From NCBI GenBank assembly GCA_030998225.1, contig JAPYXD010000746.1:434001-498000 (forward strand): 64,000 bases of DNA, given 5' to 3'. Of this stretch, positions 22,999 to 36,520 are shown piece after piece. Each line of letters opens with the position of its first letter. The stretch's first letter is position 1. A model generated the notes under the pieces. The model did no database searches, was not told the origin of the DNA, and was given only the letters and a program-made list of their open reading frames with translations. The DNA is from Diplolepis rosae (taxonomy: Eukaryota; Arthropoda; Insecta; Hymenoptera; Diplolepididae). Both the position numbers and the translations under genes were made by a program.

Positions 22999-24965
22999 TA
23001 TTACTGGGAAACTATAGAAAAATTCTTAAAATCGTAAGAACTCGCGCATTACTTGGCCACCTTACTTTAACTCAGAGTTCGGAAATCTCGCGTATTAGTT
23101 GGCCACTTTATAACAATTCTTATACTCCTAAGAATTCGTGCATTACTTGGCCACCTTATTTAAAGTCAGATTCCGGAAATCTCGGGTATTACTTGGCCAC
23201 TTTATAGCAATTCTTATACTCCTAAGAATTCGTGCATTACTTTGCCACCTTATTTAAAGTCAGTGTCCGGTAATCTCGGGTATTACTTGGCCACTTTATA
23301 GCAATTCTTATACTCCTAAGAATTCGCGCATTACTTGGCCACCTTATTTAAATTCAGAGTCCGGAAAACTCGCGCATTACTTGGCCACTCTTTTTAGCAC
23401 AGGCTTCGTCTAACTCGCGCATTACGAGGCCACATATGTACTTATATCAGTCATGAGGTCCATTGAACTCGCGCATTACTTGGCCACCTTACTTTTAGTC
23501 ATATTCCGGAAATCTCTCGTATTACTTGGCCACTTTAGAAAAATTCTTAAAATCCTAAGAACTCGCGCATTACTTGGCCACCTTACTTTAACTCAGAGTT
23601 CGGAAATCTCGCGTATTAGTTGGCCACTTTATAACAATTCTTATACTCCTAAGAATTCGTGCATTACTTTGCCACCTTATTTAAAGTCAGAGTCCGGTAA
23701 TCTCGGGTATTACTTGGCCACTTTATAGCAATTCTTATACTGCTAAGAATTCGCGCATTACTTGGCCACCTTATTTAAATTCAGAGTCCGGAAATCTCGC
23801 GCATTACTTGGCCACTCTTTTCAGGACAGCCTTCGTCTAACTCGCGCATTACGAGGCGACATATGTATTTATATCAGTCATGAGGTCCATTGAACTCGCG
23901 CATTACTTGGCCACCTTATCTAAAGTCAAAGTCCGGAAATCTCGCGTATTACTTGGCCACTTTAGAAAAATTCTTATACTCCTATGAGTTCGCGTATTAC
24001 TTGGCCACCTTACTTAAAGTCAGAGTCTGGAAATCTCGCGCATTACTTGGCTACTTATAAAAACTCTTATACTCCTAAGAACTCGCGCATTACTTGGCCA
24101 CCTTACTTAAAGTCAGAATCCGGAAATCTCGGGAATTAGTTGGCCACTTTATAACAATTCTTATACTCCTAAGAATTCGCGCATTACTTGGCCACTCTTT
24201 TCAAGACAGACTTCGTTTAACTCGCGTACTACTTGGCCACTTATGTATTTATATCAGTCATGAGGTACATTGAACTCGCGTATTACTTGGCTACTTATAA
24301 AAATTCTTATACTCCTAAGAATTCGCGCATTACTTGGCCACTATTTTCAAGACATACTTCGCTTAACTCGCGTATTACTGGGCTACTTAGAAAAATTCTT
24401 ATACTCCTAAGAACTCGCGCATTACTTGGCCACCTGACTTCAAGTCAGAGTACGGAAATCTCGCGCATTACTTGGCCACCTTACTAAAAGTCAGAGTCCG
24501 GAAATCTCGCGTATAACTTGGCCACTTTAGAAAAATTCTTAAAATCCTAAGAACTCGCGCATTACTTGGCCACCTTACTTTAAGTCAGAGTTCGGAAATC
24601 TCGCGCATTACTTGGCCACTTTATAACAATTCTCTTACTCCTAAGAATTCGCGCATTTCTTGGCCACTCTTTTCAAGACAGACTTCGTTTAACTCGCGTA
24701 TTAGTTGGCCACTTTATAACAATTCTTATACTCCTAAGAATTCGCGAATTACTTGACCAGCTTATTTAAAGTCAGAGTCCGAAAATCTCGCGCATTACTT
24801 GGCCACTCTTTTCAGGACAGGCTTCGTCTAACTCGCGTATTACGCGGCCACATATGTATTTATATCAGTCATGAGGTCCATTGAACTCGCGCATTACTTG
24901 GCCACCTTACTTAAAGTCAGAGTCCGGAAATCTCGGGCATTACTTGGCCACACTTTTCAGGACAG
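22999..24965 (+). repeat. Beta block 1
   Basis: A different monomer order begins at the mutated patch 23005-23035. Diagnostic variants are CTCGGGTATT boxes after TCCGGTAAT, CGTGCATTACTTTGCC boxes, CTTTTTAGCACAGG in an F monomer and the D2 variant TGTACTTATATC (about 23437). It aligns with beta block 2 at +13834 (23453/37287) and then +14262 (24233/38495), so block 2 carries about 428 bp more. The last 800 bp are shared with 38423 onward and 42107 onward. Confidence 0.78.
23005..23035 (+). repeat. Mutated seam at the alpha-to-beta switch
   Basis: The box end reads ACTGGGAAAC and the L spacer CTATAGAAAAATTC, later ATCGTAAG. Alpha order stops and beta order starts here, so the changes sit at a junction. 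Confidence 0.62.
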
Positions 24966-26283
24966 GCTTCGTCTAACTCGCGCATTACGAGGCCACATAT
25001 GTATTTATATCAGTCATGAGGTCCATTGAACTCGCCCATTACTTGGCCACTTTAGAAAAATTCTTAAAATCCTAAGAACTCGCGCATTACTTGGCCACCT
25101 TACTTTAAGTCAGAGTTCGGAAATCTCGCGTATTAGTTGGCCACTTTATAACGATTCTCTTACTCCTAAGAATTCGCGCATTTCTTGGCCACTCTTTTCA
25201 AGACAGACTTCGTTTAACTCGCGTATTACTTGGCCACTTATGTATTTATATAAGTCATGAGGTACATTGAACTCGCGTATTACTTGGCTACTTATAAAAA
25301 TTCTTATACTCCTAAGAACTCGCGCATTACTTGGCCACTTTATAAAAATTCTTACACTCCTAAGAATTCGCGCATTACTTGGCCACCTTACTTTAAGTCA
25401 GAGTACGGAAATCTCGCGCATTACTTGGCTACTTTAGAAAAATTCTTATACTCCTATGAATTCGCTTATTACTTGGCCATCTTACTTAAAGTCAGAATAC
25501 GAAAATCTCGCGCATTGCTTGGCCACCTTACTTAAGGTCAGAGTCCGGTAATCTCGGGCATTACTTGGCCACTTTATAGCAATTCTTATACTCCTAAGAT
25601 TTCGCGCATTACTTGGCCACCTTATTTAAATTCAGAGTCCGGAAATCTCGCGTATTACTTGGCCACTTTAGAAAAATTCTTAAAATCCTAAGAACTCGCG
25701 CATTACTCGGCCACCTTACTTTAAGTCAGAGTTCGGAAATCTCGCGTATTAGTTGGCCACATTATAACAATTCTCTTACTCCTAAGAATTCGCGCATTAC
25801 TTGACCACCTTATTTAAATTCAGAGTCCGGAAATCTCGCGCATTACATGGCCACTCTTTTCAGGACAGGCTTCGTCTAACTCGCGCATTACGAGGCCACA
25901 TATGTATTTATATCAGTCATGAGGTCCATTGAACTCGCGCATTTTTTGGCTCCCTTACTTTAAGTCAGAGTCCGGAAATCTCGCGTATTACTTGGCCACT
26001 TTAGAAAAATTCTTAAAATCCTAAGAACTCGCGCATTACTTGGCCACGTTACTTTAACTCAGAGTTCGGAAATCTCGCGTATTATTTGGCCACTATATAA
26101 CAATTCTTATACTCCTAAGAATTCGTGCATTACTTTGCCACCTTATTTAAAGTCAGATTCCGGAAATCTCGCGCATTACTTGGCCACTTTATAGCAATTC
26201 TTATACTCCTAAGATTTCGCGCATTACTTGGCCACCTTATTTAAATTCAGAGTCCGGAAATCTCGCGTATTACTTGGCCACTT

Positions 26284-26488
26284 GAGAAAAATTCTTATAC
26301 TCCTAAGAACTCGCGCATCACTTGTCCACCTTACTTTAAGTAATAGTTCGGAAATCTCGCGTATTAGTTGGCCACTGTATAACAATTCTCTTTCTCCTAA
26401 GTATTCGCGCATTACTTGTCCACTCTTTTCAAGACAGACTTCGTTTATCTCGCGTATTACTTGGCCACTTATGTATTTATATCAGTCG
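26284..26488 (+). repeat. Mutated seam inside alpha copy 5
   Basis: Scattered changes over four monomers include CTTGAGAAAA, CTTGTCCAC (twice), TAATAGTTCGG, CTGTATAAC, TTTCTCCTAAGTATTC and CAGTCGTGAGG. The anchor-to-D distance here is 281 bp shorter than in copy 4, so a deletion junction lies in the patch. It also removes minus-strand stop codons, leaving the one long minus-strand reading frame in the window. Confidence 0.62.
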
Positions 26489-28629
26489 TGAGGTACATTG
26501 AACTCGCGTATTACTTGGCTACTTATAAAAATTCTAACACTACTAAGAATTCGCGCATTACTTGGCCACTATTTTCAAGACATACTTCGCTTAACTCGCG
26601 TATTACTTGGCTACTTATAAAAATTCTTATACTCCTAAGAACTCGCGCATTACTTGGCCACCTTACTTAAAGTCAGAGTACGGAAATCTCGCGTATTAGA
26701 TGGCCACTTCATAACAATTCTTATACTCCTAATAATTTGTGCATTACTTGGCCACCTTATTTAAAGTCAGATTCCGGAAATCTCGCGCATTACTTGGCCA
26801 CTTTATAGCAATTCTTATACTCCTAAGATTTCGCGCATTACTTGGCCACCTTATTTAAATTCAGAGTCCGGAAATCTCGCGTATTACTTGGCCACTTTAG
26901 AAAAATTCTTAAAATCCTAAGAACTCGCGCATTACTCGGCCACCTTACTTTAAGTCAGAGTTCGGAAATCTCGCGTATTAGTTGGCCACATTATAACAAT
27001 TCTCTTACTCCTAAGAATTCGCGCATTACTTGACCACCTTATTTAAATTCAGAGTCCGGAAATCTCGCGCATTACATGGCCACTCTTTTCAGGACAGGCT
27101 TCGTCTAACTCGCGCATTACGAGGCCACATATGTATTTATATCAGTCATGAGGTCCATTGAACTCGCGCATTTTTTGGCTCCCTTACTTTAAGTCAGAGT
27201 TCGGAAATCTCGTGTATTCGTTGGCCACTTTATAACAATTCTTATACTCCTAAGAATTCGTGCATTACTTGGCCACGTTACTTTAACTCAGAGTTCGGAA
27301 ATCTCGCGTATTATTTGGCCACTATATAACAATTCTTATACTCCTAAGAATTCGTGCATTACTTTGCCACCTTATTTAAAGTCAGATTCCGGAAATCTCG
27401 CGTATTACTTGGCTACTTTAGAAAAATTCTTATACTCCTATGAATTCGCGTATTACTTGGCCACTTTACTTAAAGTCAGAGTACGGAAATCTCGCGCATT
27501 ACTTGGCTGCTTATAAAAATTCTTATACTCCTAAGAACTCGCGCATTACTTGGCCACATTACTTTAAGTCAGAGTTCGGAAATCTCGCGTATTAGTTGGC
27601 CACTTTATAACAATTCTCTTACTCCTAAGAATTCGCGCATTACTTGGCCACTCTTTTCAAGACAGACTTCGTCTAACTCGCGTATTACAAGGCCACTTAT
27701 GTATTTATATCAGTCATGAGGTCCATTGAACTCGCGCATTACTTGGCTACTTATAAAAATTCTAACACTACTAAGAATTCGCGCATTACTTGGCCACTAT
27801 TTTCAAGACATACTTCGCTTAACTCGCGTATTACTTGGCTACTTATAAAAATTCTTATACTCCTAAGAACTCGCGCATTACTTGGCCACCTTACTTAAAG
27901 TCAGAGTACGGAAATCTCGCGTATTAGATGGCCACTTCATAACAATTCTTATACTCCTAAGAATTTGTGCATTACTTGGCCACCTTATTTAAAGTCAGAT
28001 TCCGGAAATCTCGCGTATTACTTGGCCACTTTAGAAAAATTCTTATACTCCTATGAATTCGCTTATTACTTGGCCATCTTACTTAAAGTCAGATTACGGA
28101 AATCTCGCGCATTGCTTGGCCACCTTGCTTAAGGTCAGAGTCTGGTAATCTCGGGTATTGCTTGGCCACTTCATAGCAATTCTTATACTCCTAAGAATTC
28201 GCGCATTACTTGGCCACTCTTTTCAAGACAGACTTAGGTTAACTCGCGTATTACGTGGCCACTTATGTATTTATATCAGTCATGAGGTACATTGAACTCG
28301 CGTATTACTTGGCTACTTATAAAAATTCTTATACTCCTAAGAATTCGCGCATTACTTCGCCACTATTTTCAAGACATACATCGCTTAACTCGCGTATTAC
28401 TTGGCTACTTATAAAAATTCTTATACTCCTAAGAACTCGCGCATTACTTGGCCACCTTACTTAAAGTCAGAGTACGGAAATCTCGCGCATTACTTGGCCA
28501 CTTTATAAAAATTCTTACACTCCTAAGAATTCGCGCATTACTTGGCCATCTTACTTAAAGTCAGAATACGGAAATCTCGCGCATTGCTTGGCCACCTTGC
28601 TTAAGGTCAGAGTCTGGTAATCTCGGGTA

Positions 28630-29467
28630 TTGCTTGGCCACTTCATAGCAATTCTTATACTCCTAAGAATTCGCGCATTACTTGGCCACCTTACTTTAAG
28701 TCAGAGTTCGGAAATCTCGCGTATTAGTTGGCCACTTTATAACAATTCTCTTACTCCTAAGAATTCGCGCAATACTTGGACACAAAAATAAAGACAGACT
28801 TAGAGAAACTCGAGTATTACTTGGCTACTTATAAAAATTCTTATACTCCTAAGGACTCGCGCATTACTTGGCCACCTTACTTAAAGTCAGAGTACGGAAA
28901 TCTCGCGCATTACTTGGCTACTTATAAAAATTCTTATACTCCTATGAATTCGCTTATTACTTGGCCATCTTACTTAAAGTCAGAATACGGAAATCTCGCG
29001 CATTGCTTGGCCACCTTGCTTAAGGTCAGAGTCTGGTAATCTCGGGTATTGCTTGGCCACTTCATAGCAATTCTTATACTCCTAAGAATTCGCGCATTAC
29101 TTGGCCACCTTACTTTAAGTCAGAGTTCGGAAATCTCGCGTATTAGTTGGCCACTTTATAACAATTCTCTTACTCCTAAGAATTCGCGCATTACTTGGCC
29201 ACGATTTTCAAGACATACTTCGCTTAACTCGCGTATTACTTGGCTACTTATAAAAATTCTTATACTCCTAAGAACTCGCGCATTACTTGGCCACCTTACT
29301 TAAAGTCAGAGTACGGAAATCTCGCGCATTACTTGGCTACTTATAAAAATTCTTATACTCCTATGAATTCGCTTATTACTTGGCCATCTTACTTAAAGTC
29401 AGAATACGGAAATCTCGCGCATTGCTTGGCCACATTACTTAAGGTCAGAGTCCGGTAATCTCGGGTA
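28630..29467 (+). repeat. 419-bp tandem duplication (copy 5 only)
   Basis: The rare GTATTGCTTGGCCACTTCATAG context starts at 28630 and 29049. It corresponds to nine monomers. The first unit carries the strongly A-biased patch 28771-28814; the second is normal there. A further copy of the rare box lies at 28158. Confidence 0.78.
28771..28814 (+). repeat. A-biased hypermutated F monomer
   Basis: Against the normal F monomer at 29194 or 228, about twelve of thirteen changed bases are A. It reads CACAAAAATAAAGACAGAC then TTAGAGAAACTCGAG. Length is conserved. It destroys the local TTCG and CGCG motifs. Confidence 0.7.
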
Positions 29468-31561
29468 TTACTTGGCCACTTTATAGCAATTCTTATACTC
29501 CTAAGAATTCGCGCATTACTTGGCCACCTTATTTAAATTCAGAGTCCGGAAATCTCGCGCATTACTTGGCCACTCTTTTCAGGACAGGCTTCGTCTAACT
29601 CGCGCATTACGAGGCCACATATGTATTTATATCAGTTATGAGGTCCATTGAACTCTCGCATTACTTGGCCACCTTACTTTAAGTCAGAGTCTGGAAATCT
29701 CGCGTATTACTTGGCCACTTTAGAAAAATTCTTAAAATCCTAAGAACTCGCGCATTACTTGGCCACGTTACTTTAACTCAGAGTTCGGAAATCTCGCGTA
29801 TTAGTTGGCCACTTTATAACAATTCTTATACTCCTAAGAATTCGTGCATTACTTGGCCACCTTACTTTAAGTCAGAGTTCGGAAATCTCGCGTATTAGTT
29901 GGCCACTTTATAACAATTCTTATACTCCTAAGAATTCGTGCATTACTTGGCCACCTTATTTAAAGTCAGATTCCGGAAATCTCGCGTATTACTTGGCCAC
30001 TTTAGAAAAATTCTTAAAATCCTAAGAACTCGCGCATTACTTGGCCACGTTACTTTAACTCAGAGTTCGGAAATCTCGCGTATTAGTTGGCCACTTTATA
30101 ACAATTCTTATACTCCTAAGAATTCGTGCATTACTTTGCCACCTTATTTAAAGTCAGATTCCGGAAATCTCGCGTATTACTTGGACACTTTAGAAAAATT
30201 CTTATACTCCTATGAATTCGCGTATTACTTGGCCACTTTACTTAAAGTCAGAGTACGGAAATCTCGCGCATTACTTGGCTACTTATAAAAATTCTCTTAC
30301 TCCTAAGAATTCGCGCATTACTTGGTCACTCTTTTCAAGACAGACTTCGTTTAACTCGCGTATTACTTGGCCACTTATTTATTTATATCAGTCATGAGGT
30401 ACATTGTACTCGCGTATTACTTGGCCACTTATTTATTTATATCAGTCATGAGGTACATTGAACTCGCGTATTACTTGGCTACTTATAAAAATTCTTATAC
30501 TCCTAAGAATTCGCGCATTACTTGGCCACTATTTTCAAGACATACTTCGCTTAACTCGCGTATTACTTGGCCACTTATAAAAATTCTTATACTCCTAAGA
30601 ACTCGCGCATTACTTGGCCACCTTATTTAAAGTCAGATTCCGGAAATCTCGCGTATTACTTGGCCACTTTAGAAAAATTCTTATACTCCTAAGAACTCGC
30701 GCATTACTTGGCCACGTTACTTTAAGTCAGAGTTCGGAAATCTCGCGTATTCGTTGGCCACTTTATAACAATTCTTATCCTCCTAAGAATTCTCGCATTA
30801 CTTGGCCACCTTATTTAAAGTCAGATTCCGGAAATCTCGCGTATTACTTGGCCACTTTAGAAAAATTCTTATACTCCTAATAACTCGCGCATTACTTGGC
30901 CACCTTACTTAAATTCAGAGTACGGAAATCTCGCGCATTACTTGGCCACTTTATAAATATTCTTACACTCCCAAGGACTCGCGCATTACTTGGCCACCTT
31001 ACTTAAAGTCAGAGTCCGGAAATCTCTCGCATTACTTGGCTACTTATAAAAATTCTTATACTCCTAAGTATTCGCGGATTACTTGGCCACTATTTTCAAG
31101 ACATACTTCGCTTAACTCGCGTATTACTTGGATACTTATAAAAATTCTTATACTCGTAAGAACTCGCGCATTACTTGGCCACCTTACTTAAAGTCAGAGT
31201 ACGGAAATCTCGCGTATTAGATGGCCACTTTATAACAATTCTTATACTCCTAAGAATTCGTGCATTACTTGGCCACCTTATTTAAAGTCAGATTCCGGAA
31301 ATCTCGGGTATTACTTGGCCACTTTATAGCAATTCTTATACTCCTAAGAATTTGCGCATTACTTGGCAACCTTATTTAAATTCAGAGTTCGGAAATCTCG
31401 CGCATTACTTGGCCACTCTTTTCAGGACAGCCTTCGTCTAACACGCGCATTACGAGGCGACATATGTATTTATATCAGTCATGAGGTCCATTGAACTCGC
31501 GCTTTACTTGGCCACCTTACTTTAAGTAAGAGTCCGGAAATCTCGCGTATTACTTGGCCAC

Positions 31562-32227
31562 TTTAGAAAAATTCTTAAAATCCTAAGAACTCGCGCATTA
31601 CTCGGCCACCTTACTTTAAGTCAGAGTTCGGAAATCTCGCGTATTAGTTGGCCACATTATAACAATTCTCTTACTCCTAAGAATTCGCGCATTACTTGAC
31701 CACCTTATTTAAATTCAGAGTCCGGAAATCTCGCGCATTACATGGCCACTCTTTTCAGGACAGGCTTCGTCTAACTCGCGCATTACGAGGCCACATATGT
31801 ATTTATATCAGTCATGAGGTCCATTGAACTCGCGCATTTTTTGGCTCCCTTACTTTAAGTCAGAGTCCGGAAATCTCGCGTATTACTTGGCCACTTTAGA
31901 AAAATTCTTAAAATCCTAAGAACTCGCGCATTACTCGGCCACCTTACTTTAAGTCAGAGTTCGGAAATCTCGCGTATTAGTTGGCCACATTATAACAATT
32001 CTCTTACTCCTAAGAATTCGCGCATTACTTGACCACCTTATTTAAATTCAGAGTCCGGAAATCTCGCGCATTACATGGCCACTCTTTTCAGGACAGGCTT
32101 CGTCTAACTCGCGCATTACGAGGCCACATATGTATTTATATCAGTCATGAGGTCCATTGAACTCGCGCATTTTTTGGCTCCCTTACTTTAAGTCAGAGTC
32201 CGGAAATCTCGCGTATTACTTGGCCAC
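31562..32227 (+). repeat. Nested 333-bp tandem (copy 6)
   Basis: Units start at 31562 and 31895. They match the copy 4 pair at +13606, including the homogenised ATTATAACAATTC state. Confidence 0.84.
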
Positions 32228-32420
32228 TTTAGAAAAATTCTTAAAATCCTAAGAACTCGCGCATTACTTGGCCACGTTACTTTAACTCAGAGTTCGGAAA
32301 TCTCGCGTATTATTTGGCCACTATATAACAATTCTTATACTCCTAAGAATTCGTGCATTACTTTGCCACCTTATTTAAAGTCAGATTCCGGAAATCTCGC
32401 GCATTACTTGGCCACTTTAT

Positions 32421-32533
32421 ATAAATTCTTATACTCCTATGATTTTGCGCATTTCTGTGCCACCTTATTTAAATTAATTGTCCGGAAATCTCGGGTATTT
32501 CTTGGCCAATTTAGAAAAATTCTTAAAATCCTC
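32421..32533 (+). repeat. T-biased hypermutated patch in alpha copy 6
   Basis: Aligned at +13606 to copy 4 (18815-18927), this stretch of three monomers has roughly fifteen changes, about half to T. Examples are TATATAAATTC, GATTTTGCGC, TTTCTGTGCC and AAATTAATTG. Lesser changes continue at 32770-32920. Confidence 0.66.
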
Positions 32534-35500
32534 AGAACTCGCGCATTACTTGGCCACGTTACTTTAACTCAGAGTTCGGAAATCTCGCGTATTATTTGGC
32601 CACTATATAACAATTCTTATACTCCTAAGAATTCGTGCATTACTTTGCCACCTTATTTAAAGTCAGATTCCGGAAATCTCGCGTATTACTTGGACACTTT
32701 AGAAAAATTCTTATACTCCTATGAATTCGCGTATTACTTGGCCACTTTACTTAAAGTCAGAGTACGGAAATCTCGCGCATTACTAGGCTACTTATAAAAA
32801 TTCTTACACTCCTAAGAATTCGCGCTTTACTTGGCCACCTTATTTTAAGTCAGAGTTCGGAAATCTCGCGTATTAGTTGGCCACTTTAGAACAATTCTCT
32901 TACGCCTAAGAATTCGCGCATTAGTTGGCCACTCTTTTCAAGACAGACTTCGTTTAACTCGCGTATTACTTGGCCACTTATGTATTTATATCAGTCATGA
33001 GGTACATTGAACTCGCGTATTACTTGGCTACTTATAAAAATTCTAACACTACTAAGAATTCGCGCATTACTTGGCCACTATTTTCAAGACATACTTCGCT
33101 TAACTCGCGTATTACTTGGCTACTTATAAAAATTCTTATACTCCTAAGAACTCGCGCATTACTTGGCCACCTTACTTAAAGTCAGAGTACGGAAATCTCG
33201 CGTATTAGATGGCCACTTCATAACAATTCTTATACTCCTAAGAATTTGTGCATTACTTGGCCACCTTATTTAAAGTCAGATTCCGGAAATCTCGCGTATT
33301 ACTTGGCCACTTTAGAAAAATTCTTATACTCCTATGAATTCGCTTATTACTTGGCCATCTTACTTAAAGTCAGATTACGGAAATCTCGCGCATTGCTTGG
33401 CCACCTTACTTAAGATCAGAGTCCGGTAATGTCGGGTATTACTTGGCCACTTTATAGCAATTCTTATACTCCTAAGAATTCGCGCATTACTTGGCCACTC
33501 TTTTCAAGACAGACTTCGTTTAACTCGCGTATTACTTGGCCACTTATGTATTTATATCAGTCATGAGGTACATTGAACTCGCGTATTACTTGGCTACTTA
33601 TAAAAATTCTTATACTAATAAGAATTCGCGCATTACTTCACCACTATTTTCAAGACATACATCGCTTAACTCGCGTATTACTTGGCTACTTATAAAAATT
33701 CTTATACTCCTAAGAACTCGCGCATTACTTGGCCACCTTACTTAAAGTCAGAGTACGGAAATCTCGCGCATTACTTGGCCACTTTATAAAAATTCTTACA
33801 CTCCTAAGAATTCGCGCATTACTTGGCCATCTTACTTAAAGTCAGAATACGGAAATCTCGCGCATTGCTTGGCCACCTTGCTTAAGGTCAGAGTCTGGTA
33901 ATCTCGGGTATTGCTTGGCCACTTCATAGCAATTCTTATACTCCTAAGAATTCGCGCATTACTTGGCCACCTTACTTTAAGTCAGAGTTCGGAAATCTCG
34001 CGTATTAGTTGGCCACTTTATAACAATTCTCTTACTCCTAAGAATTCGCGCATTACTTGGCCACGATTTTCAAGACATACTTCGCTTAACTCGCGTATTA
34101 CTTGGCTACTTATAAAAATTCTTATACTCCTAAGAACTCGCGCATTACTTGGCCACCTTACTTAAAGTCAGAGTACGGAAATCTCGCGCATTACTTGGCT
34201 ACTTTAGAAAAATTCTTATACTCCTATGAATTCGCTTATTACTTGGCCATCTTACTTAAAGTCAGAATACGGAAATCTCGCGCATTGCTTGGCCACATTA
34301 CTTAAGGTCAGAGTCCGGTAATCTCGGGTATTACTTGGCCACTTTATAGCAATTCTTATACTCCTAAGAATTCGCGCATTACTTGGCCACCTTATTTAAA
34401 TTCAGAGTCCGGAAATCTCGCGCATTACTTGGCCACTCTTTTCAGGACAGGCTTCGTCTAACTCGCGCATTACGAGGCCACATATGTATTTATATCAGTT
34501 ATGAGGTCCATTGAACTCTCGCATTACTTGGCCACCTTACTTTAAGTCAGAGTCTGGAAATCTCGCGTATTACTTGGCCACTTTAGAAAAATTCTTAAAA
34601 TCCTAAGAACTCGCGCATTACTTGGCCACGTTACTTTAACTCAGAGTTCGGAAATCTCGCGTATTAGTTGGCCACTTTATAACAATTCTTATACTCCTAA
34701 GAATTCGTGCATTACTTTGCCACCTTATTTAAAGTCAGATTCCGGAAATCTCGCGTATTACTTGGACACTTTAGAAAAATTCTTATACTCCTATGAATTC
34801 GCGTATTACTTGGCCACTTTACTTAAAGTCAGAGTACGGAAATCTCGCGCATTACTTGGCTACTTATAAAAATTCTCTTACTCCTAAGAATTCGCGCATT
34901 ACTTTGCCACCTTATTTAAAGTCAGTGTCCGGTAATCTCGGGTATTACTTGGCCACTTATTTATTTATATCAGTCATGAGGTACATTGTACTCGCGTATT
35001 ACTTGGCCACTTATTTATTTATATCAGTCATGAGGTACATTGAACTCGCGTATTACTTGGCTACTTATAAAAATTCTTATACTCCTAAGAATTCGCGCAT
35101 TACTTGGCCACTATTTTCAAGACATACTTCGCTTAACTCGCGTACTACTTGGCCACTTATAAAAATTCTTATACTCCTAAGAACTCGCGCATTACTTGGC
35201 CACCTTATTTAAAGTCAGATTCCGGAAATCTCGCGTATTACTTGGCCACTTTAGAAAAATTCTTATACTCCTAAGAACTCGCGCATTACTTGGCCACGTT
35301 ACTTTAGCTCAGAGTTCGGAAATCTCGCGTATTAGTTGGCCACTTTATAACAATTCTTATACTCCTAAGAATTCGTGCATTACTTGGCCACCTTATTTAA
35401 AGTCAGATTCCGGAAATCTCGCGTATTACTTGGCCACTTTAGAAAAATTCTTATACTCCTAAGAACTCGCGCATTACTTGGCCACCTTACTTAAATTCAG

Positions 35501-36520
35501 AGTACGGAAATCTCGCGCATTACTTGGCCACTTTATAAAAATTCTTACACTCCTAAGAATTCGCGCATTACTTGGCCACCTTACTTTAAGTCAGAGTACG
35601 GAAATCTCGCGCATTACTTGGCTACTTATAAAAATTCTTATACTCCTAAGTATTCGCGGATTACTTGGCCACTATTTTCAAGACATACTTCGCTTAACTC
35701 GCGTATTACTTGGATACTTATAAAAATTCTTATACTCGTAAGAACTCGCGCATTACTTGGCCACCTTACTTAAAGTCAGAGTACGGAAATCTCGCGTATT
35801 AGATGGCCACTTTATAACAATTCTTATACTCCTAAGAATTCGTGCATTACTTGGCCACCTTATTTAAAGTCAGATTCCGGAAATCTCGGGTATTACTTGG
35901 CCACTTTATAGCAATTCTTATACTCCTAAGAATTTGCGCATTACTTGGCCACCTTATTTAAATTCAGAGTTCGGAAATCTCGCGCATTACTTGGCCACTC
36001 TTTTCAGGACAGCCTTCGTCTAACACGCGCATTACGAGGCGACATATGTATTTATATCAGTCATGAGGTCCATTGAACTCGCGCTTTACTTGGCCACCTT
36101 ACTTTAAGTAAGAGTCCGGAAATCTCGCGTATTACTTGGCCACTTTAGAAAAATTCTTAAAATCCTAAGAACTCGCGCATTACTTGGCCACGTTACTTTA
36201 ACTCAGAGTTCGGAAATCTCGCGTAATAGTTGGCCACTTTATAACAATTCTTATACTCCTAAGAACTCGCGCATTACTTGGCCACCTTACTTTATTCAGA
36301 GTTCGGAAATCTCGCGTATTAGTTGGCTACTTATAAAAATTCTTATACTCCTAAGAACTCGCGCATTACTTGGCCATCTTACTTAAAGTCAGAATACGGA
36401 AATCTCGCGCATTGCTTGGCCACCTTACTTAAGGTCAGAGTCCGGTAATCTCGGGTACTACTTGGCCACTTTATAGCAATTCTTATACTCCTAAGAACTC
36501 GCGCATTACTTGGCCACCTT

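Larger units (their letters stand above)
24966..31512 (+). repeat. Alpha HOR copy 5 (rearranged)
   Basis: It opens with the P module (CTCGCCCATT box), matching positions 1-740 at +24965. Early anchors occur twice (25613 and 26842, 1,229 bp apart), as does the marker L' (26534 and 27762), so an early-HOR segment is duplicated, with a mutated seam at 26284-26488. A 419-bp tandem at 28630-29467 is found only here. The tail with the D-D doublet (30375) matches copy 4 at +8883. The TAACACGCGC variant recurs at about 31439. Confidence 0.82.
31513..36520 (+). repeat. Alpha HOR copy 6
   Basis: It matches copy 4 at +13606 from about 31560 to 34320, and at about +13465 from 34793 on; the 141-bp loss is three monomers. 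Contents: 333-bp tandem (31562-32227), mutated patch 32421-32533, marker L' (33043), D-D doublet (34957, where an S monomer from the CTTTGCC family replaces the usual F upstream), TAACACGCGC (about 36021) and two S45 landmarks (36290, 36854) across its 3' end. Confidence 0.82.

Noticed and set aside
26224..26412. Minus-strand reading frame of 62 codons
   Set aside because: The reverse box normally carries TAA. This frame is open only because substitutions in the mutated patch 26284-26488 remove stops. It is unique in the window and has no supporting signal.
32363..32797. Longest + strand reading frame, 144 codons, and about a hundred shorter ones with recurring SRITWP, ARYYLAT or ALLGHL-type peptides
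   Set aside because: These are the three forward translations of the box, which has no stop in any + frame. D, F and L lengths (54, 45, 48) are multiples of three and L'+S (93) also keeps frame, so frames stay open by arithmetic. No start context, codon bias or known domain is visible, and the frames overlap each other freely.
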